From Streptomyces vinaceus (GTDB lineage: Bacteria; Actinomycetota; Actinomycetes; Streptomycetales; Streptomycetaceae): a DNA stretch of 64,000 nt. The notes below the pieces were generated by a model. It was not told the origin of the DNA. It was given only the letters and a program-made list of their open reading frames with translations, and did no database searches. The position numbers were made by a program, and so were the translations under genes. The stretch is from NCBI RefSeq assembly GCF_008704935.1, contig NZ_CP023692.1, positions 372,001-436,000 on the forward strand, in the 5' to 3' direction. Below are positions 19,021-28,246 of the stretch, piece after piece; position 1 is the stretch's first letter; the number at the start of each line of letters is the position of its first letter.

Positions 19021-19884
19021 TCACTCCCGCGCCGCGCGCGCGGCGTCGCGCGCCCGGTCCGTGGCGCCGGCAAGGGCCCGCCGTGCCTCGGTCCGCGCGG
19101 TCCGGGCCTCGCGCAGTCGCCGCTCCAGTCCGCCGACGCGCGCGTCGGCTTCGGCCAGCTCCTGCTCGGCCGCCCGCAGCTCCGCCTCCCGTGCCGCGGC
19201 CTCGGCCCGGGCCCGCTCGGCCCGGGCCCGGCGCTGCTCCGCCTCGCGGGACGGCTTCGGCTTCGGCTTCGGTCTCTGTTCCGGCTCCGGCTCCGGCTCC
19301 GGCTGCTGCTTCGGCTTCTGCTTCTGCTTCCGCTCCTGCTTCTGCTTCGCCGGACGATCGGACTGCGGCCGTACGGGGGCCTTCTCGGGGAGGCCGGTGA
19401 AGCCGACCGGCGGACTCAGCCCGGCGGAAAGCCGTCCGCCCGACCACTGCTCGGCGGCGCCGGGATCGGCCAACGCGGCCCGGAGGGTCTGCTCCACCTC
19501 GTGCGCGACGCCCTCGCTGACCGCCCGGCCCTCCTCCTCGGCCAGCTGCCGGGCGGTACGGGCCAGGGCGGCGACCACGGCGTGCCGCTGATGGGAAAGG
19601 GCCTGGAGCCGGCTGCCGTCCAGCGACCGCTGCGCCCGGCGCAGCGCTTCGCCCAGTTCGAGGAAGGCGGCGACCTCCTCCGGGCGCCGCCGCACCAGCA
19701 GGTTCGAGGCGTACGCCGCCCGTGTCGGCCGCCGCAGCGCGGCGATGGCCTTGGCCGCACCGGACTGCCCGGCCTTCCGGGCCCGCGCCGCCCGCTCGTC
19801 CCTGGCCTCGGTGAACCGCTCCGGCGCCAGCCCGTACAGCTCGTCGGCCACCACATCCACATCGACGTCCACGCCATCCACCAT
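19021..19884 (-). CDS. Coiled-coil protein with a hexanucleotide-repeat-encoded charged linker
   Basis: 287 aa. N-terminal helical half (about 1-150: [37 protein letters not shown]), then a low-complexity linker (about 178-215) of alternating Lys/Gln, Pro/Glu and Pro/Lys, then a long Ala/Arg/Glu coiled coil to the end. The linker is encoded by runs of 6-nt repeats. It resembles hypothetical actinobacterial proteins without known function; no catalytic motif or targeting signal. It starts 52 nt after the stop of the upstream Rieske gene on the same strand. Confidence 0.7.
   Translation of the reverse strand: MVDGVDVDVDVVADELYGLAPERFTEARDERAARARKAGQSGAAKAIAALRRPTRAAYASNLLVRRRPEEVAAFLELGEALRRAQRSLDGSRLQALSHQRHAVVAALARTARQLAEEEGRAVSEGVAHEVEQTLRAALADPGAAEQWSGGRLSAGLSPPVGFTGLPEKAPVRPQSDRPAKQKQERKQKQKPKQQPEPEPEPEQRPKPKPKPSREAEQRRARAERARAEAAAREAELRAAEQELAEADARVGGLERRLREARTARTEARRALAGATDRARDAARAARE
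19253..19349. repeat. Hexanucleotide microsatellites inside the coiled-coil gene
   Basis: Successive runs of GGCTTC (three copies), GGCTCC (three copies) and degenerate TGCTTC-type units. In the gene's frame they encode the KPKPKP, PEPEPE and KQKQK linker, so copy-number changes keep the reading frame and only alter linker length. Confidence 0.8.
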
Positions 19885-19936
19885 GACGCGCGGTGCGCCG
19901 CCGGGCGCGGTGAGCCCGGCGGCGCGCCGACCGGAC

Positions 19937-20413
19937 TCAGGCGAGGGTGATCTTGTCCCCCTCGACGGCTATCTTCGCCGCCGCCAGCGGGCGCGTGGCG
20001 GGTCCGCCGGCGACCGTCCCGTCCGAGATCTTGAACAGGCTCTGGTGACACGGGCAGACGATGTTCCCGTCCTTCACGGACGCCACCGAGCAGCCCTGAT
20101 GGGTGCAGGTGGCCGAGAAGGCCTTGAACTGGCCCGCCATCGGCTGGGTGACCACCACCTTCTGGTCCTTGAACACCTTCCCGCCGCCGACCGGGATGTC
20201 CGCCGTCTGCGCGAGCGCCTGTCCCGTACCGGCGCCCCCGCCGGCCGCGGCGCCCGCCGAGGGTTCGCCCTGTGCGCTGCCGGGAGCGTTGCCGGGAGCG
20301 TTGTCTCCTGCCGCCTCGGTGCCGCCGTCGTTGCCGCAGCCGCTCAGGACCGTGCCCGCCAGCGTGGCGGCGCCCGCCGCGAGAACCGTGCGCCGACGCG
20401 TGGTGTCGCCCAT
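19937..20413 (-). CDS. Exported Rieske [2Fe-2S] protein (Tat lipoprotein)
   Basis: 158 aa. Twin-arginine signal (TTRRRTVLAAGAATLAG) followed by a lipobox LSGC, so the protein should be folded before export and lipid-anchored. After a Gly/Ala linker (about 28-65) the Rieske domain (about 70-158) has both cluster motifs, CTHQGC and CPCHQS, giving two Cys and two His ligands. Probable electron carrier outside the membrane. The divergent neighbour is a DoxX-type membrane protein, a likely redox partner. Confidence 0.93.
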   Translation of the reverse strand: MGDTTRRRTVLAAGAATLAGTVLSGCGNDGGTEAAGDNAPGNAPGSAQGEPSAGAAAGGGAGTGQALAQTADIPVGGGKVFKDQKVVVTQPMAGQFKAFSATCTHQGCSVASVKDGNIVCPCHQSLFKISDGTVAGGPATRPLAAAKIAVEGDKITLA

Positions 20414-20563
20414 GGCCGTATCTCCTTCTCGTACCGGAAGCGGACCGGAGCATCCCTTGCCACCCCGGTCTCAGCAGGAACACGCGGGGAGTGGGCGGGT
20501 GGTTCACGCATCCGTCACCGAAATACGGCCGAACCGCGAAGCGGGTTCCCGCGTGTGCAGGGT

Positions 20564-21103
20564 GTGACTACGACATCCTCCGACCTGCGCGCGCGGGCGG
20601 CCGAGTTCGCCCTCCTGCCGCTGCGCCTCTTCCTCGGCGCCACGTTCGTCTACGCCGGGCTGGACAAATTGACGGACGCCGCGTTCCTGTCGGCCGCCGG
20701 CGACGGATCGATCGGTCAGCAGATGGAGGCCGTACGGGACTCCGCCGCGCTCCCGGGCCTGGTCGAGCTCTCCTCGCAGAGTCCGGTGGCCTTCGGCATC
20801 GCGATCGCCCTCGGGGAACTGGCCGTCGGCCTGGGAGCCCTGGCCGGGCTGCTGACCCGGGTGGCCGCACTCGGCGGCGCGCTGATCTCGCTGAGCCTGT
20901 GGCTGACCGTCAGCTGGCCGACCACCCCGTACTACTACGGAAACGACCTCGTGTACCTGATGGCCTGGATCCCGCTGATCCTGGCCGGCGCCCCCGCCCT
21001 CTCCCTCGACGCGCTGCTGCACCGCCGCCGCGGGCGGCGCGCGTCCGGTGCGAGGCGGGCGGGCTCCGTCCGCCCGAACCCGGCCACGGCGACGCCGTCC
21101 TGA
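20564..21103 (+). CDS. DoxX-family membrane protein
   Basis: 179 aa from GTG (MTTTSSDLRARAAEFAL). Four hydrophobic helices: PLRLFLGATFVYAGLDKL (the DoxX signature region), AFGIAIALGELAVGLGALAG, LGGALISLSLWLTVSW and LVYLMAWIPLILAG. DoxX proteins take part in thiosulfate:quinone or other redox chemistry at the membrane; the exact reaction is unknown here. Divergent from the Rieske gene over a 150-nt gap. Confidence 0.85.
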   Translation: MTTTSSDLRARAAEFALLPLRLFLGATFVYAGLDKLTDAAFLSAAGDGSIGQQMEAVRDSAALPGLVELSSQSPVAFGIAIALGELAVGLGALAGLLTRVAALGGALISLSLWLTVSWPTTPYYYGNDLVYLMAWIPLILAGAPALSLDALLHRRRGRRASGARRAGSVRPNPATATPS

Positions 21104-21110
21104 GCCTCCC

Positions 21111-21644
21111 TCACCTGTCGGCGTCGGCGCCCGCGGCCGGCGGGGACGGCCGCTCCCGCGGCGCGCGCGGCGCGGCGTCCAGCAGGGCCCACACCCGCCG
21201 CCCGTCGGGCGCGAGGTCGCTGCCGCAGCTCACCACCGTCCGCAGGGCGGCGATTTCGGTGAGTACGGCGTCCTCGCCGGGGGCGGCGTCGCCGACGTGG
21301 CTGAGCGCGACGGCGAGGATGCGCTGGTCCTGGTCGGCGAGGTGGACGCTGATCCGCTTCCCGCCGTCGGCGACCGCCGCCTGCACGAGACGCCGTACGG
21401 CGGTGTCGAGGTCCGGCTCGTCGAGCTCGGCGTACCCCCAGGCCCGCACCGTTGCCGTCGCCCGGGCGCCGGCCTTCTTCGCGGCCCACTGGTCCGCGCG
21501 GAACGTCAGCCCCGCGGTCTGCCGGTTGCGGATCTCCATCCGCGGCCGGGTCCGGTCCACGGCGTGGCCGGCTTCCACGGGCCTGCTCGGCGGGAGGGAC
21601 GGCGCCGCCTCCGGCCCGCCCGCTTCAGCCGGTGTCGTAGTCAT
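21111..21644 (-). CDS. Hypothetical protein, possibly a degenerate HATPase-like fold
   Basis: 177 aa. Pro-rich N-terminus (1-45), then a globular region with RATATVRAWGYAELDEPDLD, KRISVHLADQDQRILAVALS and a final VSCGSDLAPDGRRVWALLD. The order of strands and the ending recall Streptomyces anti-sigma-type HATPases, but the catalytic N-box is absent, so this is weak. No signal or membrane segment. It converges on the DoxX gene with 7 nt between stops. Confidence 0.55.
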   Translation of the reverse strand: MTTTPAEAGGPEAAPSLPPSRPVEAGHAVDRTRPRMEIRNRQTAGLTFRADQWAAKKAGARATATVRAWGYAELDEPDLDTAVRRLVQAAVADGGKRISVHLADQDQRILAVALSHVGDAAPGEDAVLTEIAALRTVVSCGSDLAPDGRRVWALLDAAPRAPRERPSPPAAGADADR

Positions 21645-21776
21645 GCGACCACGCTACGCGCACGGGCCGGCCCGGCGAAAGCCCGCAGGTCCGCGGTGGC
21701 CGGTAACCGGCGGGCGCCGCCGCCCGTCCGAACTCCCCGGGCAGCCCGAGGCCGGCGTCGGCCGTCCACCCGGTCC

Positions 21777-22067
21777 TCAGCCCAGCGCCACGGTGACGAG
21801 CGCCGCGGTGACGGTGATCGCCGCGCAGGTCACCAGGAGGGGCCGTCCCGTGGTCAGCGCCCAGCCGATGCCGGCGCACCGGGGGGCCTCCCCCGCCGTG
21901 CCCTCCCCCGAGGCCGGGGTCTCGCCGTCCGCCTCGCGCAGGAGGACGCACTGGGCGCACTCCCCCGTGCCGTGGAGGGAGGAATCGGAGTCGATCCAGT
22001 ACGCGCCGTTGAGCTCCGCGAAAGAAACGTCAGGGGACACGACTGGACGCGTAGAAGCTGCTTCCAT
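21777..22067 (-). CDS. Small hypothetical protein with C-terminal membrane anchor
   Basis: 96 aa from the ATG of MEAASTRPVVSPDVSFAEL. A CAQC pair in the middle (GECAQCVLLREADG) and one hydrophobic helix at the C-terminus (RPLLVTCAAITVTAALVTVALG) suggest a tail-anchored protein with a redox or metal-binding thiol pair. I do not recognise a family. Divergent from the alpha/beta hydrolase gene at 22243. Confidence 0.6.
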   Translation of the reverse strand: MEAASTRPVVSPDVSFAELNGAYWIDSDSSLHGTGECAQCVLLREADGETPASGEGTAGEAPRCAGIGWALTTGRPLLVTCAAITVTAALVTVALG

Positions 22068-22242
22068 GACCGCCAAACGCACCGTCGGCGGCGGAGGCAA
22101 CGGTGATCGCCGCATCCGAGACCGGATCGTCACTTGCGCGACGCGCCGCGCCGGGCGCCGACCGGCGCGGCGGCGAGCAGGAGCGCCCACCACCCTGCTA
22201 AGACACCCTGCGACGGATACCCGCGCTGCGAGGAGTCAGGAC

Positions 22243-23058
22243 ATGGCACAGGTGCGCGCCGACGGTGTGGACCTCTTCTGCGAAAGCACCGGTACGGGCG
22301 ATCCGCTCGTACTGGTCCACGGCTCGTGGACCGACCACACCGTCTGGCGGCCCGCGATCCAGGCCGATCTGAAGGCCGGCTTCACCGTGGTGGCCTACGA
22401 CCGGCGGGGGCACGGCGCGAGCGGCTCCCCGCCCGGCCAGGGGACGCGCCGGCAGGACGAGGACGACCTGGCGGCCCTGATCGGGTCGCTGGGGGACGCC
22501 CCGGTGCACGTGGCCGGCAACTCGTTCGGCGCCTCAGCCGTGCTCGGCCTGGCCGCGCGCCGGCCCGAGCTGTTCCGGACCATCGCCGTCCACGAGCCGC
22601 CGCTCATCGACGTCGTCGCGAGCGATCCGGCGGTGCTGGCCAGGCTCCAGCCGACGATGACCTCCGTCGACGCCGTGCTGGACCACCTGCGCAAGGGCGA
22701 GGACGGGCCGGGCGCCCGCCTGTTCGTGGAGGAGGTAGCCCTCGGTCCCGGGATGTGGGACGCGCTGCCGCAGGAGACGCGGGAGTCGTTCACGGCGCAT
22801 GCCCAGACCTGGCTGGACGAGCAGTCGGATCCGCAATGGGCCTCGCTGGACCTCGACGGACTCTCCCGGTGCACCGTGCCGGTGCTGCTCAGCCGGGGGA
22901 CGCAGAGCCCGCCCTGGTTCGCGGCCGTGCTCGACCGGTTGGCCGAGGTGCTGCCGCGGACACGGCGTACCGCCTTCGACGGCGCGGGTCACATGCCGCA
23001 TGTGACGCACCCCCAGGAGTACGTGGCCGCGCTGACCGGCTTCATCCGGGAGGCCTGA
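22243..23058 (+). CDS. Alpha/beta-fold hydrolase
   Basis: 271 aa from ATG (MAQVRADGVDLFCEST); TCAGGA lies just upstream. Oxyanion region PLVLVHGSWTDHTVW, nucleophile elbow GNSFG (Ser94), and C-terminal catalytic His in GAGHMPHVTHP. A lid region (about 125-195) is helical. Single-domain cytoplasmic esterase or related hydrolase with unknown substrate. Converges on the DM13-domain gene, with 37 nt between stop codons. Confidence 0.9.
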   Translation: MAQVRADGVDLFCESTGTGDPLVLVHGSWTDHTVWRPAIQADLKAGFTVVAYDRRGHGASGSPPGQGTRRQDEDDLAALIGSLGDAPVHVAGNSFGASAVLGLAARRPELFRTIAVHEPPLIDVVASDPAVLARLQPTMTSVDAVLDHLRKGEDGPGARLFVEEVALGPGMWDALPQETRESFTAHAQTWLDEQSDPQWASLDLDGLSRCTVPVLLSRGTQSPPWFAAVLDRLAEVLPRTRRTAFDGAGHMPHVTHPQEYVAALTGFIREA

Positions 23059-23095
23059 CACCGGCTCGGGGGGCGCGTCGGGCGGACGAGCGGCG

Positions 23096-23692
<597 letters not shown>

Positions 23693-23922
23693 GACTGCCC
23701 CTCTTCGTCGCTCCGTTCTGCTCCATTCAATGCGGACGGGGGATCCGGGCACCACGGTCCGCGGATGACGAAAGTCTTACGTCGCACGATCACGGGCCCG
23801 GGAATCGATGCAGGTGTACGTAGGTACACCCCATCGGGCAGCTACGTACAGCGGCGCCGGCCCGCGCGCCCGGCATCGTCGACGGCGTAACGGTTCCACC
23901 CCCGACGACGGAGGCTGACGAC

Positions 23923-24717
23923 ATGAGCAACGGCTACGGACAGGCGTCTGCGATACCGAGGCCGAGGATCGGCGCGAAGGCGGCGGTCTTCGTCGGCGTC
24001 GCCTTCGTGGCGGCCGGCGCGCTGGGCGCGGTCCAGACGGGGACGCCGGTCCCGGCCGAAGTCCTCCAACTGACCCAGTTCGGACCGGCGCTCGGCGTCG
24101 CGGCGGTCGCGCTGCTCTGGCCGCGCGCCACCCGGCACCTGCTGGGCACCACCCTGAGCACACCGGAACGCCCGCGTGGCCGGGGGGTGTTGCTGCTGGC
24201 CACCGCGCCGCTGATCGTCGCCCTCTGCGCGCTGTCGTACGCGCTCCTCACCGGGGGCGTGCGCTCCCTTCGCCCCGATGCGCCGGACAACCCCTTCGCC
24301 GTGATCGTCGTGGCGCAGTTCATCGGCGCCTGCGGCGAGGAGATCGGCTGGCGCTGCCTGTTCCAGCCCCTGCTCCGTACGCGGTGCGGCCCGCTCGCGT
24401 CGTCGGTCGTGGTGGGGCTGGTCTGGGGCGTCTGGCATGTCCCGGTCCTCGCCCAAATCCCCGCCTACGCGGCGGCGTTCCTGCTGGCGACGGTGTCCCT
24501 GTCGGTGGTGCTGGGGTCGGCCCTGGAACGGATGCGCGGGGGGTCACGGCTGCTGTTCGCCGGAGGATTTCATACACTGATCAACTTGGGTCTGTTGCTG
24601 TTCATGGACGAGGAATCAGGAGCCGTACTCCCGATGGTGTTGTTCTCGCTGGCCTGCCTGGCGGCCGCCGCCGTATGGGCTCTGGGGACCAAACCGCCCG
24701 CAGGCAGCGTGCGTTGA
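23923..24717 (+). CDS. CPBP-family intramembrane metalloprotease (Abi/CAAX-like)
   Basis: 264 aa, ATG preceded by GGAGG at 7-nt spacing. About eight membrane helices. Catalytic motifs of the family are intact: EEIGWR (in GACGEEIGWRCLF), the His of WGVWHVP, and the His of GGFHTLINLG. These proteins cleave or process prenylated or bacteriocin-type substrates in the membrane, sometimes as self-immunity. The next gene, a histidine kinase, starts inside the stop codon (TTGA overlap), so protease, kinase and regulator form one operon. Confidence 0.9.
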   Translation: MSNGYGQASAIPRPRIGAKAAVFVGVAFVAAGALGAVQTGTPVPAEVLQLTQFGPALGVAAVALLWPRATRHLLGTTLSTPERPRGRGVLLLATAPLIVALCALSYALLTGGVRSLRPDAPDNPFAVIVVAQFIGACGEEIGWRCLFQPLLRTRCGPLASSVVVGLVWGVWHVPVLAQIPAYAAAFLLATVSLSVVLGSALERMRGGSRLLFAGGFHTLINLGLLLFMDEESGAVLPMVLFSLACLAAAAVWALGTKPPAGSVR

Positions 24718-25988
24718 CGGATCACGGAGTACGGACGCGCCCCTGGACCGCCCTCGTGCGGTGCCAGTTGCTCAGCCTGTACGCCTTCGCCGTGACCGCC
24801 GTCGGCGGCCTCGTGGTGCTCGCCCTGCTGCTCCTGCCCGTCGGGGCCGGCTTCCCCCTGCTCGCGCCCTCCGCCCGCGCACTGCGCTCGCTGTCCGACC
24901 GTGCCCGCCGGCGCGCCGCCGACTGGAGCGGCATCCGTATCAGCCCGCCCGAGCCGTTGGCCGTCGACGGCGCCGCGAGCCGCCGCGCGCGGGCCGCCGC
25001 GGTCCTCGGGAACGAGGGGTTCTGGCGCGACCTCGCCTGGGCCTGGCTGGAGCCGGCGACCGGCGGGCTGCTCGTGGCCGTACCCCTCGCGCTCGTCGAG
25101 TACGGGGCCTTCGGCGCGCTGGTGCAGCCGCTGGTGTGGCGCCGGCTCGGCGACGGCAACTGGTACGCGTTCGTCCTGGTGGACAGCGCCCCGGCGATGC
25201 TCGCCGCACTCGTGCTGGGGCTCGCCTTCATCGCCGCAGGAGCCTACGGGGCGCCCGCCGTACTCCGGCTCCACGCGCGCTGGGGCCGGCGCCTGCTGTC
25301 CGCGCCCGCCACCACCGAACTCAGGCGGCGCGTCTCGCGCTTGACCGAGACGCGGGCCGAGGCCCTCGACATCCAGTCGGCGGAGCTGCGCCGCATCGAG
25401 CGGGACCTGCACGACGGCGCGCAGGCCCGGCTCGTCGCCCTCGGCATGGCGCTGGACCGGGCCGCCCGGCTCGTCGACACCGATCCGGCCGCTGCCCGCG
25501 ACCTGCTGTCGGAGGGCCGGGAGACCTCCGCCAGGGCGCTGCGGGACCTGCGGGAGCTGGTCCGCGGCATTCACCCGCCGGTCCTGGCCGATCGCGGTCT
25601 GGGCGACGCCGTCCGGTCGTTGGCACTCGACGCCTTCCTCGACGTCGACGTCGTGGACCGGCTGGCGGGCCGGCTCCCGGCGCCGGTGGAGTCCGCCGCG
25701 TACTTCGCCGTCAACGAGCTGCTGGCCAATGCGGCGAAGCACTCCGGCGCCCACGGCGTGAGCGTGCTCCTGGAACACGTCGGGGGCGCGCTGCTGCGGA
25801 TCACGGTCGCCGACGACGGCCGCGGCGGCGCGGACGAGTCGGCGGGCGGCACCGGACTGCGTGGGGTCCGCCGCCGGTTGAGTACCTTCGACGGCATCCT
25901 CGTCCTGCGCAGTCCGCGGGGCGGCCCGACCACCGTGACGCTGGAGATCCCATGCGCGTTGTCCTCGCCGAAGACCTCTTCCTGCTGA
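24714..25988 (+). CDS. Sensor histidine kinase (NarL/DesK-type, HisKA_3)
   Basis: 424 aa using a TTG start that overlaps the CPBP stop as TTGA; a GTG at 24756 is an alternative. Four hydrophobic segments in two pairs (LLSLYAFAVTAVGGLVVLAL, then GGLLVAVPLALVEYGAF and LAALVLGLAFIAAG) form the sensory part. The dimerisation domain carries RRIERDLHDGAQARLV with phospho-acceptor His233, followed by a HATPase with NELLANAAKHSGA (N-box) and DDGRGG / GTGLRGVRRRL (G-boxes). The signal is unknown. The C-terminal codons overlap the response regulator gene by 37 nt. Confidence 0.93.
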   Translation: MTDHGVRTRPWTALVRCQLLSLYAFAVTAVGGLVVLALLLLPVGAGFPLLAPSARALRSLSDRARRRAADWSGIRISPPEPLAVDGAASRRARAAAVLGNEGFWRDLAWAWLEPATGGLLVAVPLALVEYGAFGALVQPLVWRRLGDGNWYAFVLVDSAPAMLAALVLGLAFIAAGAYGAPAVLRLHARWGRRLLSAPATTELRRRVSRLTETRAEALDIQSAELRRIERDLHDGAQARLVALGMALDRAARLVDTDPAAARDLLSEGRETSARALRDLRELVRGIHPPVLADRGLGDAVRSLALDAFLDVDVVDRLAGRLPAPVESAAYFAVNELLANAAKHSGAHGVSVLLEHVGGALLRITVADDGRGGADESAGGTGLRGVRRRLSTFDGILVLRSPRGGPTTVTLEIPCALSSPKTSSC

Positions 25989-26596
25989 GGGACGGGCTGG
26001 TCCGCACCCTCCAGGACCACGGCTGCGAGGTGGTCGCTGCCGTGGACAACGGACCCGCCCTGCTGCGGGCGCTGCTGGACGAGGCGCCCGACGTCGCGGT
26101 GGTCGACGTACGGCTGCCGCCGACGTTCTCCGACGAGGGCCTGCAGGCGGCGCTGGAGGCCCGGCGCAGACGCCCCGGCCTTCCCGTCCTGGTGCTGTCC
26201 CAGTACGTCGAGCAGCTCTACGCCAACGAACTGCTGGCGGACGGCGCGGGAGCCGTCGGCTATCTGCTCAAGGACCGGGTGACCGACACCGGCCAGTTCG
26301 TCGACGCCGTACGCCGTGTGGCCGGCGGCGGTACGGTCATGGATCCGCAGGTCATCGCTAGGCTGCTGGCCCGTGGTGACGCCCGGGGGCTGACGGACGG
26401 GCTGACCGCGCGGGAGCACGACGTCCTGGAGCTGATGGCCGAGGGCCGGTCGAACGCGGCGATAGCCGGCGGGCTGCACGTCAGCGAGAGCGCGGTGGCC
26501 AAGCACACCGCGAGCATCTTCGCGAAGCTCCGCATCGGCCCGTCCCCGGACGACAACCGCCGGGTCCTGGCCGTGCTCGCCTACCTGAAGCGCTGA
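25952..26596 (+). CDS. NarL/FixJ-family response regulator
   Basis: 214 aa. Receiver domain (1-120) with acidic pocket AED (about 7-8), phospho-acceptor Asp52 in VVDVRLPP, Ser/Thr in VLVLSQY and Lys in YLLKDRV. C-terminal LuxR-type HTH (about 148-205): LTAREHDVLELMAEGRSNAA, then SESAVAKHTASIFAKL. The start lies within the kinase gene, so translation is coupled. Cognate partner of the preceding kinase. Confidence 0.95.
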   Translation: MRVVLAEDLFLLRDGLVRTLQDHGCEVVAAVDNGPALLRALLDEAPDVAVVDVRLPPTFSDEGLQAALEARRRRPGLPVLVLSQYVEQLYANELLADGAGAVGYLLKDRVTDTGQFVDAVRRVAGGGTVMDPQVIARLLARGDARGLTDGLTAREHDVLELMAEGRSNAAIAGGLHVSESAVAKHTASIFAKLRIGPSPDDNRRVLAVLAYLKR

Positions 26597-26755
26597 CGCG
26601 GTCGCCCTGCGTTCCGTGGTCATTAACCCTCCCCGATCCGTTCCTTAAGGCCGCCTCAAGAACTTGGGCGCGGGGCCCGAACCGCACATTCGTCCGTTTT
26701 GGCCTCGCTAGCGTGCTGCTCGATCCTCATCCCCCGAGCACGGAGGCAGGTCCTC

Positions 26756-28246
26756 ATGGCTGGCCATTCCCATCGCCGTACGACGAGCGCCAAGACGAAG
26801 GCGGCCGCGGCCCTGGCCGTCGCGACGGCCGTCGGGGGCACCGCCCTGGCACTGACCGGTACCGCGCAGGCGGCGTCGGTCGGCGCGACCTTCACCAAGG
26901 CGAGCAGCTGGACCACCGGTTACACCGGGCAGTACGTCGTCACCAACCACAGCGGCGCGGCCCTCAAGGACTGGACCCTCGAATTCGACCTGCCCGCCGG
27001 GACCTCCCTGGCCTCCCTCTGGAACGGCGAACACACCGTCAACGGGCAGCACGTGACGGTCAAGCCCCCGAAGTGGGACACCGCGGGGCTCGCGGCCGGC
27101 TCCTCCGTCACCGTCGGGTTCGTGACGAGCGCGAGCGGCAACGCGGGCAGTCCCACGGGGTGCCTCATCAACAAGGAGAAGTGCTCCCCGGCGACCGGGC
27201 CGACGCCCAGCCCGAGCGGCCGGCCCACCACCGCCCCGACGGCCCCGGCCTCCCCCACCGCCCAGCCGACGGGCGCCCCCACGGCGACGGCCACCGCCAC
27301 GCCCACGGCGAAGCCGACTCCGACTCCGACGGTTCCCCCGGGCGGCGCCACCGGTTCGGCCGGGTTCGCCCCGTACGTGGACACCTCGCTCTACCCGGCC
27401 TTCGACCTGCTGGACACGGCGGCCAAGACCGGGGTGAAGGAGTTCAACCTGGCCTTCATCACCTCCGGCGGCGGCTGCTCCCCCCTCTGGGGCGGGGTCA
27501 CGGCCCTCGGGGACGACCGGGTCGCCTCGCAGATCTCCGCCCTGCGGGCCAAGGGCGGTGACGTGCGGGTGTCGTTCGGCGGCGCCGCCGGCTCCGAGCT
27601 GGGGCTGGCCTGCGGCTCCGCCGCCGACCTCGCCGCCGCGTACGGCAAGGTGGTGGACACGTACCGGCTGACCAAGGTGGACTTCGACATCGAGGGCGCG
27701 GCCCTGCCCGACACGGCCGCGAACACCCGGCGCGCGCAGGCGATCGCTCAGCTCCAGAAGTCGCACCCCGGGCTCGACGTCTCGTTCACCCTGCCCGTGA
27801 TGCCGGAGGGGTTGACGCAGCCCGGAGTCGACCTGATCGCCAACGCCAAGCGCAACGGGGTGGCGGTGTCCGCCGTCAACATCATGGCGATGGACTACGG
27901 TCCGGCGTACGGCGCTGACATGGGCGGCTACGCCATCCAGGCGGCCACCGCGACGCAGGCGCAGATCAAGGGCGTACTGGGCCTGAGCGACGCGGCGGCG
28001 TGGAAGGCGGTGGCCGTGACCCCGATGATCGGCGTCAACGACGTCGCCGTCGAGGTCTTCACCCCGGAGGACGCCAAGCAGCTCGTGGACTTCGCCCGCG
28101 CGAAGGGCCTCGGCTGGCTCGCGATGTGGTCGGGCGCCCGTGACAAGCAGTGCCCGGGCGGTGCGAAGAACTCCGCGGACGCCACGTGTTCGTCCGTCGT
28201 CCAGGAGCCGCTGGCCTTCACGAAGGCCTTCGCCGCCCGCGGCTAG
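26756..28246 (+). CDS. Secreted GH18 chitinase with N-terminal CBM2
   Basis: 496 aa, ATG with GGAGG upstream. Signal peptide AAAALAVATAVGGTALALTG, cleavage near AQA-AS. CBM2 (about 40-140; KASSWTTGYTGQYVVTNHSG, DWTLEFDLPAGTSLASLWNG) is followed by a long Pro/Thr/Ala linker (about 145-200) and a GH18 domain (about 205-495). The DxDxE catalytic motif is KVDFDIEG with acid Glu313. Domain order matches Streptomyces chitinases of the ChiC/ChiD type with cellulose/chitin-binding modules. It should degrade crystalline chitin extracellularly. The last codons overlap the convergent VOC gene by 4 nt. No clear DasR or chitinase direct-repeat operator is seen in 26597-26755. Confidence 0.93.
   Translation: MAGHSHRRTTSAKTKAAAALAVATAVGGTALALTGTAQAASVGATFTKASSWTTGYTGQYVVTNHSGAALKDWTLEFDLPAGTSLASLWNGEHTVNGQHVTVKPPKWDTAGLAAGSSVTVGFVTSASGNAGSPTGCLINKEKCSPATGPTPSPSGRPTTAPTAPASPTAQPTGAPTATATATPTAKPTPTPTVPPGGATGSAGFAPYVDTSLYPAFDLLDTAAKTGVKEFNLAFITSGGGCSPLWGGVTALGDDRVASQISALRAKGGDVRVSFGGAAGSELGLACGSAADLAAAYGKVVDTYRLTKVDFDIEGAALPDTAANTRRAQAIAQLQKSHPGLDVSFTLPVMPEGLTQPGVDLIANAKRNGVAVSAVNIMAMDYGPAYGADMGGYAIQAATATQAQIKGVLGLSDAAAWKAVAVTPMIGVNDVAVEVFTPEDAKQLVDFARAKGLGWLAMWSGARDKQCPGGAKNSADATCSSVVQEPLAFTKAFAARG

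Noticed and set aside
19253..19349. CRISPR-like or minisatellite array
   Set aside because: Degenerate hexanucleotide repeats in the coding frame, no spacers.
20272..22242. Plus-strand frame extending far upstream of the alpha/beta hydrolase
   Set aside because: It crosses the DoxX gene out of frame and lacks coding character. The hydrolase starts at 22243.
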